Shown: positions 1-7,608 of the stretch, piece by piece
How the letters are laid out: every line of letters begins with the position of its first letter
Numbering within the stretch: position 1 is the stretch's first letter
Source of the DNA: CAMPJM01 sp964440915
GTDB taxonomy: Bacteria > Bacteroidota > Bacteroidia > Cytophagales > Cyclobacteriaceae
Direction: 5' to 3'
Length of the DNA: 18,232 nucleotides
Assembly (NCBI GenBank): GCA_964440915.1
Contig: CAYTTV010000061.1
Coordinates: 1-18,232 of the forward strand
Made by a program: the position numbers and the translations under genes
Notes under the pieces: generated by a model
Databases searched by the model: none
Seen by the model: the letters and a program-made list of their open reading frames with translations, nothing else
Told to the model about the DNA's origin: nothing

Positions 1-2
1 AT

Positions 3-146
3 CATCAAGAACTATCAGTGTCAGAGATTGCTTATAAGGTAGGTTTTAGTGAACCTGCCTACTATATCAAATGCTTCAAAAAACTTTTTGCCCATACTCC
101 TACACAGTATAGAAAAAAGTATTTGTTGGTACAAGTCAAAGAATAG
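3..146 (+). CDS. AraC-family transcriptional regulator, C-terminal fragment (5' end outside window)
   Basis: The first 47 codons readable in this frame encode the end of an AraC/XylS-type DNA-binding domain and then stop at TAG 144-146. The visible stretch has the second helix-turn-helix signature: LSVSEIAYKVGFSEPAYY followed by IKCFKKLFAHTPTQYRKKY, which is the classic 'F..F.r.FKk.fG.tP..yR' ending. The start and effector domain lie to the left of the window. AraC regulators beside siderophore receptors often activate the receptor gene in response to the ferric siderophore. The receptor gene starts about 200 nt downstream on the same strand, so this regulator probably controls it (inference). 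The family call is firm; the ligand is unknown. Confidence 0.85.
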   Translation, partial: HQELSVSEIAYKVGFSEPAYYIKCFKKLFAHTPTQYRKKYLLVQVKE

Positions 147-240
147 AACACACAACCTCTCTTCATCGAAATCACATAATGGCTCATCACCCCATTATTC
201 CTCCTTTCCAACCCACAACTCACTATTGCTAATGACATTA

Positions 241-258
241 CCTACTAATCCTAGTAGG
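241..258. promoter_or_regulatory. Inverted repeat upstream of the receptor promoter
   Basis: CCTACTA (241-247) and TAGTAGG (252-258) form a perfect 7-bp inverted repeat around a 4-nt centre, ATCC. It lies about 24 nt upstream of the -33 element of the receptor promoter, a suitable place for an activator such as the neighbouring AraC protein. No T-run follows, so it is a poor terminator for the regulator gene. Its role is not proven. Confidence 0.3.
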
Positions 259-281
259 CTTAATATGCCTAATGCTAGCAA

Positions 282-313
282 TTGACAATGGGCCAATGGT
301 GCGTTTACCTTTG
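282..313 (+). promoter_or_regulatory. Bacteroidetes-type promoter of the siderophore receptor operon
   Basis: TTG at 282-284 and TACCTTTG at 306-313 match the Bacteroidetes sigma-factor consensus (-33 TTG, -7 TAnnTTTG) with a 21-nt spacer. Transcription would begin near 319-321, leaving a leader of about 35 nt before the ATG at 354. This is the best complete promoter match I found in the window. Confidence 0.55.
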
Positions 314-318
314 TTGCT

Positions 319-337
319 TATAATTAGTCTAAATAAA
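319..337. promoter_or_regulatory. Candidate metalloregulator operator (19-bp imperfect palindrome)
   Basis: The 19 bp centred on T328 form an imperfect palindrome (7 of 9 pairs) with the perfect core TTAGTCTAA at 324-332. The core resembles the centre of DtxR/IdeR iron boxes (TTAGSCTAA); the outer arms agree poorly. It overlaps the predicted transcription start, where a repressor would block the promoter. Assigning it to an iron repressor is inference from the core and from the downstream receptor gene. Confidence 0.3.
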
Positions 338-353
338 CGCACCCTATAAATCG

Positions 354-2714
354 ATGAGAATTTTACTATTATCTCTCTTATTAACCTCAGCAACATTCCA
401 AATAACTTTTGCTCAAACTGGAACAATTACCGGACACGTCCAAACTTCTAACCGAAAAGCAGCTTCTATGGTAAATATAGGACTGGAAGGAACTTCGAGG
501 GGCGCTGTAACCGATAGAGAAGGCCGCTATGCCATCACTGGGCTACATGAAGGCACATATACGCTTATAGCTTCATTTGTGGGCTTGCAAACAAAAACTA
601 TAAAGGTGAACGTAAGCGATGGAAGGACTACTGCTGTTCCGACCATAGTATTGGAAGAAATGCAAGAAAGGCTGCAAGAAGTGATCGTAGAAGGAAAGCA
701 TGAAGAAAACTTTAAAGCAGACATGCCATCCCACAGCTTGAGATTGAAAGGTCCGCTGATAGAAGTACCGCAGAATATCCAGGTGATCACCACAGATATC
801 ATTAGCAGTCAACAAGCCATAGATATGCTGGAAAATGTATCCCGAAATGTAAGTGGAGCACAGATGATTGAGCACTGGGGAAACTTTGCCCGAGTGAACA
901 TGCGCGGCTTTAAGATACCTGCCTTTCGCAATGGCATGAATGTGGATCTGCCCTGGGGGCCATTGACGGAAGATATGTCAATAGTGGAAAGGATAGAGTT
1001 TGTAAAAGGGCCTGCGGGCTTTATGCTTTCCTCAGGTGAGCCGGGAGGACTATACAACGTCGTAACGAAAAAACCGACGCTTCATCAGCATAATGAGGCG
1101 ACGCTCATGACTGGAAGTTATAACACGCTGAGAAGCACTGTTGATATAGGAGGAAAACTGAATAAAGAAGGCAGTGTATTGTACAGGATCAACTTAATGG
1201 GGCTTACCAAAGGCTCTCACAGGGATTACGAATTCAACAATCGCTACACTATTGCACCTTCTATTCAGTACCAGTTAAACGATCGAACTTCCCTTACAGC
1301 AGAATACATTTATCAATACTCTCAAATGTCATTAGCAGGAGCAGCATATGTGTTTTCGCCAAACGGGTTTGCTGACTTGCCCAGAGATTTTACCTTGGCA
1401 GAACCTAACATCGACCCAACCGATCTCAGTGAGCACAATATCTTTCTCAACTTGAGCCATAAAATTACTGGTAATTGGGATTTGACAACACAATTAGCCT
1501 ATATCCGCTACAAACAAGAAGGAAGCTCTTTATGGGTAAATGATGTAGCGCCAAATGGCGATGTAGTACGTTCGCTCAGCAGTTTTGATGCTATAGGGTT
1601 ACAAAAATTGGGACAGGTCTTTCTGAATGGGGATGTTCAAACAGGTCAGGTACAGCATGCCATTCTTGTTGGCTTGGATATGGCGCATAAGGACTATTAT
1701 GCAGATTGGTGGCAAACAGGCGTGCTGGGCAGGAATATTCCTTTCAATATATACAATCCTTCCTATGGTGTTCCAGCAGATTCATTGCCTCAGTTTAATC
1801 GCAACCAAAGCATTCGAAAAAGGGCCACCATGGGCGCATATCCTGCCATTATCGGGGAGCGGTATTCATCCGTCTATCTACAGGATGCGTTAGGGCTTTT
1901 TAGTAACAAGATCCGTCTCACCCTGGCTGGTCGTTATACCAACTTTAATAGTTCGTCCTATGGGCTTACAACCCATGACGATGTATTTACCCCGAGAATA
2001 GCCTTAAGTGCAACTGTAGCCAAAAACACTTCCTTATATGGAGTTTATGACCAAGTATTTATCCCTCAGGCTGGGGCCGATAAGGAAGGGAATATTTTTG
2101 TACCAGAAAGGGGCAACAATTTAGAGGTAGGCGTGAAAAGGGATTGGGCAGATGGCCGATGGCGCTCTACGCTAGCAGCATACAAAATCACCAAAAAGAA
2201 CGTGTTGGTAGGGGACTCTTCTGATCCCAATTTTCAAATTCAACTTGGGGAAGTGCAATCCGAAGGAATTGAATTGGATATCCAAGGGGAGATTGTTGAG
2301 GGATTGAAACTCATCCTTAACTATGCCAATGCAAAGGCTGAAGTTACAGATGATATAGTTGAAAACAGGATAGGAACCCGTATAGCTGGGCATGCTAAAC
2401 ACATGACCAACGGTTGGTTAAGTTATCACTTTGGAGACAATTTCTTTTTGGAGGGGTTCGGACTTGCCTTGGGTTATCAATATCAGGTCGATCGATCTTC
2501 CTGGGCATGGAATGCGGACAATTCGGCTGAAATGCCTGACTACTTCCGTTTGGACGGTTCCATTACTTGGCAAAAGGACAACCTCAACATCGGGTTGAAC
2601 ATCAACAACCTATTGAATGATTACCTGTATTCTGGAAGTTCATACGCTACCTATTACTATTGGCAGACTGAGTCTGGCACTAATTTCCGTCTCAATATTG
2701 GCATTAAATTCTAA
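354..2714 (+). CDS. TonB-dependent siderophore receptor (FhuA/FpvA type) with carboxypeptidase-D-like N-terminal domain
   Basis: This is an outer-membrane receptor that imports a ferric siderophore using TonB/ExbBD energy. The 786-residue product has a signal peptide (residues 1-20, cut at FA|Q), a carboxypeptidase-D-like beta-sandwich at about 22-100 as in many Bacteroidota receptors, a TonB-box-like LQEVIV at 107-112, a plug at about 135-245 and a 22-strand-type barrel ending in Phe (IGIKF). The plug carries the siderophore-receptor signature, with VERIEFVKGPAGFM (211-224) and GEPGGLYNVVTKKP (228-241). ATG 354 is chosen because it starts the signal peptide directly; no Shine-Dalgarno sequence is visible. 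The PepSY gene follows after 3 nt and an AraC regulator ends upstream, so this is a regulator-receptor-reductase cassette. The siderophore cannot be read from the sequence. There is no long SusC-type extension and no SusD partner, which argues against glycan uptake. Confidence 0.93.
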   Translation: MRILLLSLLLTSATFQITFAQTGTITGHVQTSNRKAASMVNIGLEGTSRGAVTDREGRYAITGLHEGTYTLIASFVGLQTKTIKVNVSDGRTTAVPTIVLEEMQERLQEVIVEGKHEENFKADMPSHSLRLKGPLIEVPQNIQVITTDIISSQQAIDMLENVSRNVSGAQMIEHWGNFARVNMRGFKIPAFRNGMNVDLPWGPLTEDMSIVERIEFVKGPAGFMLSSGEPGGLYNVVTKKPTLHQHNEATLMTGSYNTLRSTVDIGGKLNKEGSVLYRINLMGLTKGSHRDYEFNNRYTIAPSIQYQLNDRTSLTAEYIYQYSQMSLAGAAYVFSPNGFADLPRDFTLAEPNIDPTDLSEHNIFLNLSHKITGNWDLTTQLAYIRYKQEGSSLWVNDVAPNGDVVRSLSSFDAIGLQKLGQVFLNGDVQTGQVQHAILVGLDMAHKDYYADWWQTGVLGRNIPFNIYNPSYGVPADSLPQFNRNQSIRKRATMGAYPAIIGERYSSVYLQDALGLFSNKIRLTLAGRYTNFNSSSYGLTTHDDVFTPRIALSATVAKNTSLYGVYDQVFIPQAGADKEGNIFVPERGNNLEVGVKRDWADGRWRSTLAAYKITKKNVLVGDSSDPNFQIQLGEVQSEGIELDIQGEIVEGLKLILNYANAKAEVTDDIVENRIGTRIAGHAKHMTNGWLSYHFGDNFFLEGFGLALGYQYQVDRSSWAWNADNSAEMPDYFRLDGSITWQKDNLNIGLNINNLLNDYLYSGSSYATYYYWQTESGTNFRLNIGIKF

Positions 2715-2717
2715 AAT

Positions 2718-3890
2718 ATGTCCATAAAGAAAATTTTCGGCAAACTTCATCTCTGGCTTGGGCTGTCTTCTGGGGTAGTGGTATTTATAGTAGCCATCAC
2801 AGGCTGTCTGTATGCATTTCAGGAAGAGATCCAGGACCTCACCCAGCCTTATCGCTTCGTAGAAAAGCAACATGAGGAATTTTTACCTCCTTCTATAATC
2901 AGAGAAATTACCGATGCGGTCCTTCCTGACAAACATATTCACGGCGTATTATATAAAGGAGAAGATCGGGCAGCCATAGCGATTTATTATAGTTATGACG
3001 ATGGATATTATGATCTTGTATATGTAAATCCATATTCTGGCCAAGTGCTACAGGTAGAAGATATGTACAAAAATATTTTTCAGATCATCTTGGACGGGCA
3101 CTTCTACCTTTGGCTTCCTCATCAAATCGGGCAGCCTCTAGTCTCTTCTTTCACTGTTATCTTTATTATTATGCTCATCAGTGGCATTGTGCTTTGGTGG
3201 CCTAGAAACAAAAATGGCACCCGTCAACGCTTCACCATTAAATGGGATGGCAGATGGAGACGACGGAACTATGACTTGCACAACGTCCTCGGGTTCTATG
3301 CGTCAGCGCTGGCACTTTTGCTCGCACTCACAGGCCTGGTTTGGGGCTTTGAGTGGTTCAGAGATGCCGTATATGCTACGGCTGGAGGCCAGAAGTCATT
3401 AACCTATACAGAACCCTTATCTGACACCAGGGCGCTAACCTCTAGATCAGTGGCGGAATCTGTGGATTTATTATGGAATCAGTTACGACACACCTACCCT
3501 ACTTCCGGCTCTATCGAAGCGCACTTTCCTGAGACGGATCGATCGCCCATTCATATTGCCATTAATCCAGATGCTGATACCTATTGGAAGATCAATTATC
3601 TATATTTCGATCAATATACTTTGGAAGAAGTATCAGTGGATCACATCTGGGACCGATTTGACAATGCCTCTGCAGCCGACAAACTCATGCGCATGAATTA
3701 CGATGTTCATACAGGCGCAATCTTTGGGTTGGCAGGCAAGGCATTAATGTTCTTAGCTTCTCTAATTGTCGCCTCATTACCAGTTACTGGATTTTGTATA
3801 TGGTGGGGAAGAAAGAACAAAAAGAAAAGGAAAGTTGTCAAAAAGAATAAAACACCCAAAAAAGTGTTGGAATATGAAAGTGTCACTTAG
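2718..3890 (+). CDS. PepSY-domain inner-membrane protein, probable ferric-siderophore reductase
   Basis: The 390-residue protein has four predicted membrane helices (about 17-34, 143-162, 190-212, 341-363), two periplasmic PepSY-type regions between them and a Lys-rich cytoplasmic tail (about 365-382). Histidines that could bind heme sit at membrane edges: H11 (KLHLWLG), H128 and H135 (DGHFYLWLPH), H188 (YDLHNVLGFY) and H331 (YDVHTGAIFG). This is the pattern of PepSY transporters such as FoxB of Pseudomonas, which binds heme and reduces ferric siderophores at the inner membrane. ATG 2718 lies 3 nt after the receptor stop codon, so the two are almost certainly cotranscribed, and a strong hairpin ends the unit. 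The PepSY family call is firm. Reductase activity is inferred from the family and the receptor next to it. Confidence 0.85.
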   Translation: MSIKKIFGKLHLWLGLSSGVVVFIVAITGCLYAFQEEIQDLTQPYRFVEKQHEEFLPPSIIREITDAVLPDKHIHGVLYKGEDRAAIAIYYSYDDGYYDLVYVNPYSGQVLQVEDMYKNIFQIILDGHFYLWLPHQIGQPLVSSFTVIFIIMLISGIVLWWPRNKNGTRQRFTIKWDGRWRRRNYDLHNVLGFYASALALLLALTGLVWGFEWFRDAVYATAGGQKSLTYTEPLSDTRALTSRSVAESVDLLWNQLRHTYPTSGSIEAHFPETDRSPIHIAINPDADTYWKINYLYFDQYTLEEVSVDHIWDRFDNASAADKLMRMNYDVHTGAIFGLAGKALMFLASLIVASLPVTGFCIWWGRKNKKKRKVVKKNKTPKKVLEYESVT

Positions 3891-3925
3891 TCAAGAGGTT
3901 GCTTGTCCAACACAAATCGTTTTAA

Positions 3926-3963
3926 ATATCAAAGGCTGCCCATTCGAGAGCAGCCTTTGATAT
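3926..3963. terminator. Hairpin between convergent genes, likely bidirectional terminator
   Basis: A perfect 14-bp stem (3926-3939 with 3950-3963; core AAAGGCTGC/GCAGCCTTT) encloses a 10-nt loop. It sits between the PepSY stop (3890) and the end of secDF (3993), which converge here. Plus-strand sequence after the stem is T/A-rich but has no clean T-run. On the minus strand the following bases are also A/T-rich, so it can serve both units. Confidence 0.75.
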
Positions 3964-3992
3964 ACATTTATTAAAATTATTCTATTTCATAA

Positions 3993-6900
3993 CTAAGCTT
4001 TTTGCTTAGCAGGACTGCTTGCTTTTCTCTTGGTCAAGTCCATCACTATAGGGGTAGCAATGAAGACAGAAGAGTAAGTACCTAAAAGGATACCTACCAA
4101 CAATGCAAAAGAGAAACCTTTGAGTACTGCACCGCCGAACAAGAAAAGAATCAATACCACCAATAAGGTAGTACCTGAAGTAATAAGTGTCCTGCTCATC
4201 GTATTGTTAATGGCAAGGTTCAAGGTACCTTCAAGATCAGCTCTAGGTTTTAGGCCAAGTTCCTCCCTGATCCGGTCAAATATTACCACAGTATCATTAA
4301 TGGAATAACCAATTACCGTAAGAATTGCAGCTATAAATACCTGATCGATCTCAAAAGTAAAACCTAAGGCACCTGCAATAGCAAATGCTGCCAAAACCAT
4401 AAGTGTATCATGGAACAAGGCTATCACGGCACCTAAACCAAACTCCCATCGCTTAAATCTTATGAAGATATACAAAAAGATCACAATCAAAGAATATATT
4501 ACCGCTTGATAAGATGAATTCTTGACGTCGTTGGCCACGGAAGCACCTACTTTGGAAGAACTGGATATGGCAAAGTGCTCGCTATCTACCCGTGTATCCT
4601 CCGGAATATATTTAAGCCCTGTAAAATCCTCTATACCGCTTATGAGCTTTGCTTCAACTTCCTTGTCAGCTTCTTCGTTTCCAGCATCTATCATATAACT
4701 GGTAGTCACCTTTAGGATATTATTGCCCCCAAAAGTCCTCACTTCTGTGCCTGCACCTTCAAACTCATCCATGAGTGAAGTCTTCAGATCTGAAGCTACC
4801 ACTGGTTCGTTAAACGTAACTACAAAAGTCCTTCCGCCAGTAAAGTCTACCCCCATGGTCAATGGCTGTACTAAAACAGCCACGATTCCTAAGGTTATTA
4901 TCGCTCCTGAGAAAATATAAGCAACTTTTCTCTTAGTTAGGAAATCTATGTTAAGGTTAGTGAATAGATTTTTGGTGAACGGCATTGCAAAAGACAATTT
5001 GCTTTGGTCCCCCTTGCGCGCCATCCATTCCATTACCACTCTTGAAATAAATACTGCCGAGAAAAATGAGGTGATAATACCAATCATTAAGGTAATAGCA
5101 AATCCTTTTACTGGACCCTGTCCTACTACATAAAGGATAACGGCGGTAAGGAAGGTAGTAACATTGGCATCTATAATAGAGCTATATGCTTTGGCATAAC
5201 CATCTTTAATTGCAGTCACAAGTCCTGAGCCTACTCTGAGCTCCTCTCGGATCCTTTCAAATATAAGCACGTTGGCATCTATCGCCATACCCATGGTAAG
5301 CACGATACCAGCAATACCCGGTAATGTAAGGGCCGCATTTAACTGCGCCAAAATACCCAAAAGGAAGAAGATGTTGAAAATAAGTGCAACGTTGGCTACT
5401 AATCCTCCTTTGGCATAATAGGCAACCATAAACACCACAACCAAGGCCAAACCTGCTATAATCGAGGTCATCCCCTGGTTCTGAGCTTCTTGGCCTAATG
5501 AAGGTCCAATGATAGCCTCCTCTACGATAAGTGCAGGCGCAGGTAAAGCACCGGCTTTTAGAAGATTGGCTAAATCCTTGGCCTCATCTATCGTAAAATT
5601 ACCTGAAATAACAGAACTGCCACCACCAATCTCAGTTTCAACATTTGGTGCTGAAAGCACGTAGTCATCTAGCACAATGGCGATTTGCCTGCCTATATTA
5701 TTAGCGGTCAACCTTCTCCATGTTTTCGCACCCTCACCGTTCATATTCATAAACACTGCAGGTCTGGAATATTGGTCCAGATCTTGTCTCGCATCTGTGA
5801 TCACATCACCAGTTAAAGGTGCTAGTCCGCCTCTTCCTTGTTTGATCGCATACAAAGAAATCAGCTCCATATTGCTGCCGCTCTCTTTTGCAGAGATTGG
5901 TTTTGCAGACCATATGAATTTCAAGTTGGGAGGAAGCATAGCCTGCACGTCTTTCCGCTTGATAATGCTGTTGATCCTGGCCGTATCTTTTGTTTCATAC
6001 ACCAATCCAAATTGGGATCTCAAAAGGCTGAAGAGTGGAGACACTTGTGTATTCATTAAGGAATCCAGATTAGTCGTATCACCGCCAGCTCCTGACAATT
6101 GACTCACTAGGTCTTCAGCCACCTGAGCTGAATCTGCCCCTACCGTAGTAGTATCATTGGCATCGGAAAGTGTAGGTTGATTTTCGGTCAATAGCGCCGA
6201 AAGATCTTGTTGTGGTGCCTGTTCGCTCGTGCTTTCAATAGTAGAAGTTGAGGCATTGGCCTTTTGCTCTTCTACCAACATCGCATTAACTGCCTCCAAA
6301 GAGTTGCCGAACTCCTGCAGATCCCATACTTCCCAGAACTCTAGCTTAGCAACGCCTTGTAATAAGTTTCTTACTCTCTCTGGATTGTCGACACCTGGTA
6401 ATTCTATCTGGATCCTGCCAGTTCCTTGCAATTGCTGGATGTTAGGCTGAGACGTACCAAATCGGTCAATCCTGTTGCGCAGAATGTTAAATGAACGATC
6501 TACGGCATCTTTAATCTCTTGGTCTAAGATACTCAAGATTTGCTGGTCGGTACTCTCATAGCTGATTTTGCCTCTATTGGCAGCAATAGCAAAAATTGCA
6601 CTTAACCTTGTGTCAGGTTTGCGCTTTTTAAAAGCTTCATAGAAAAGCGAAGTAAACTTCTCTTGACTAGAGCGCTGCTTTTCTAAAGCTTCTTGAATGG
6701 CAGCATGAAAATCTGTATCTGCTGGATTTCCCGCAATCCCCTTTACAATATCCGCAGGAGATACTTCTAAGGTAACGTGCATTCCTCCTTGCAAATCGAG
6801 CCCCAGGTTAAGTTCGTTATCCTTGACATCCTGATAAGTATATTCTATGCCCAGCAAATTATACACAGGCACGTGATATACAGAATCCAGATAAGCTTGT

Positions 6901-7052
6901 TTTTTGTTAAAATCTACCGAGCCATTTTCGTCTGTAGCATAGACAGTGGCATCCTTTTGAATCCCTCGTGATACAAATGTGAAGGATAGGTAATAGATAC
7001 AAAGTGCTGTAACTATTACGGTAAGGAAAATAATAAATCCTTTATTTTGCAT
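3993..7052 (-). CDS. secDF: Fused protein translocase subunit SecDF
   Basis: A single 1019-residue chain joins SecD and SecF, the proton-driven helpers of SecYEG that pull exported proteins across the inner membrane. The SecD half has TM1 (residues 6-26), the LGLDLQGG motif (83-90), the periplasmic P1 region and a five-helix bundle from about 527 to 677. The SecF half begins near 708 and has MGVDFTGG (733-740). The proton-relay motif occurs in both halves: AIDANVLIFERIREE (D592) and SINDTVVIFDRIREE (D920). P1 carries a Ser/Thr/Gln/Asp-rich stretch at about 258-335 that looks disordered. At 1019 residues the chain is longer than separate E. coli SecD plus SecF (about 940), and this stretch accounts for most of the excess. 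ATG 7052 gives a direct N-terminal membrane anchor; no Shine-Dalgarno sequence is seen. Confidence 0.97.
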   Translation of the reverse strand: MQNKGFIIFLTVIVTALCIYYLSFTFVSRGIQKDATVYATDENGSVDFNKKQAYLDSVYHVPVYNLLGIEYTYQDVKDNELNLGLDLQGGMHVTLEVSPADIVKGIAGNPADTDFHAAIQEALEKQRSSQEKFTSLFYEAFKKRKPDTRLSAIFAIAANRGKISYESTDQQILSILDQEIKDAVDRSFNILRNRIDRFGTSQPNIQQLQGTGRIQIELPGVDNPERVRNLLQGVAKLEFWEVWDLQEFGNSLEAVNAMLVEEQKANASTSTIESTSEQAPQQDLSALLTENQPTLSDANDTTTVGADSAQVAEDLVSQLSGAGGDTTNLDSLMNTQVSPLFSLLRSQFGLVYETKDTARINSIIKRKDVQAMLPPNLKFIWSAKPISAKESGSNMELISLYAIKQGRGGLAPLTGDVITDARQDLDQYSRPAVFMNMNGEGAKTWRRLTANNIGRQIAIVLDDYVLSAPNVETEIGGGSSVISGNFTIDEAKDLANLLKAGALPAPALIVEEAIIGPSLGQEAQNQGMTSIIAGLALVVVFMVAYYAKGGLVANVALIFNIFFLLGILAQLNAALTLPGIAGIVLTMGMAIDANVLIFERIREELRVGSGLVTAIKDGYAKAYSSIIDANVTTFLTAVILYVVGQGPVKGFAITLMIGIITSFFSAVFISRVVMEWMARKGDQSKLSFAMPFTKNLFTNLNIDFLTKRKVAYIFSGAIITLGIVAVLVQPLTMGVDFTGGRTFVVTFNEPVVASDLKTSLMDEFEGAGTEVRTFGGNNILKVTTSYMIDAGNEEADKEVEAKLISGIEDFTGLKYIPEDTRVDSEHFAISSSSKVGASVANDVKNSSYQAVIYSLIVIFLYIFIRFKRWEFGLGAVIALFHDTLMVLAAFAIAGALGFTFEIDQVFIAAILTVIGYSINDTVVIFDRIREELGLKPRADLEGTLNLAINNTMSRTLITSGTTLLVVLILFLFGGAVLKGFSFALLVGILLGTYSSVFIATPIVMDLTKRKASSPAKQKA

Positions 7053-7176
7053 TTTTATAATAATAAAATTGATGATTAATTAATATTGATGATCCAGTAC
7101 ATTTCAACTATGCACTTTGAATCTTTAGATGGTTAGCAGCAAAGCAATGGATTTGCAATAACTGATATGAAACCCT

Positions 7177-7518
7177 CTAGGGGGCATTAGGAGATATGAT
7201 GAGCCTAAATAAAGTATTGAAATAGGAAATGAAAGGTATGGGTGATGTACTTACTTCCTCCACAACACGTACTACAACAATTGTAATATGCGTAAAAGTA
7301 CATTGTATGGGAGTAAGGCTGGCATGGAGCAGGGGCAATACAGCCTCATAAGCCATCAGCTTGTACTCTTCTCTGTCACTTTCCTGATCAGTACCATCAG
7401 CGACATTTGACGGCACTACCTCCACATCATATGAGAATGCATAGGAATGCCCGTCGCCAAATGTGGCACAGAACATCAGCAGTAAAGTTAAAAAGCCTAC
7501 AACCGAACGTTGAATCAT
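7177..7518 (-). CDS. Small exported protein of unknown function, upstream of secDF
   Basis: I do not recognise a family. The 113-residue product has a convincing signal peptide: MIQR, a hydrophobic core VVGFLTLLLMFCATF, then cleavage near HSYA|F. An acidic segment follows (DGTDQESDREE, about 42-52), then a hydrophobic middle and the C-terminal tail FRLIISPNAP. ATG 7518 is supported by GGAG 5 nt upstream (complement of 7524-7527), one of the few Shine-Dalgarno sequences in this window. The signal peptide and ribosome site suggest a real gene rather than a chance frame, and nothing longer competes on either strand. It is the gene immediately before secDF on the same strand, 124 nt away. That position raises the idea of a secretion-sensing leader, which is untested. 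Confidence 0.6.
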   Translation of the reverse strand: MIQRSVVGFLTLLLMFCATFGDGHSYAFSYDVEVVPSNVADGTDQESDREEYKLMAYEAVLPLLHASLTPIQCTFTHITIVVVRVVEEVSTSPIPFISYFNTLFRLIISPNAP

Positions 7519-7608
7519 AGATGCTCCACTATTAGGAAATACAAATCAGCCTGCTAAATTAAGAACAATTGATTAAAACTCTAGTGTTTCCCATTCTTTT
7601 AATTGCGG

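Noticed and set aside
49..285. 78-codon open frame overlapping the AraC end and the following spacer
   Set aside because: It is out of frame with the clear AraC C-terminus, has Ser/Asn/Pro-rich random-looking composition and runs through the palindrome upstream of the receptor promoter.
147..353. Fur box in the receptor promoter region
   Set aside because: No stretch resembles the GATAATGATAATCATTATC consensus; only the DtxR-like core at 324-332 was found.
5677..6102. 141-codon open frame on the plus strand
   Set aside because: Antisense shadow inside secDF, where the minus-strand protein is conserved across the whole region.
7068..7093. Direct repeat ATTGATGAT (7068-7076, 7085-7093) before secDF
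   Set aside because: Nine bases in very A/T-rich DNA; expected by chance and with no supporting context.
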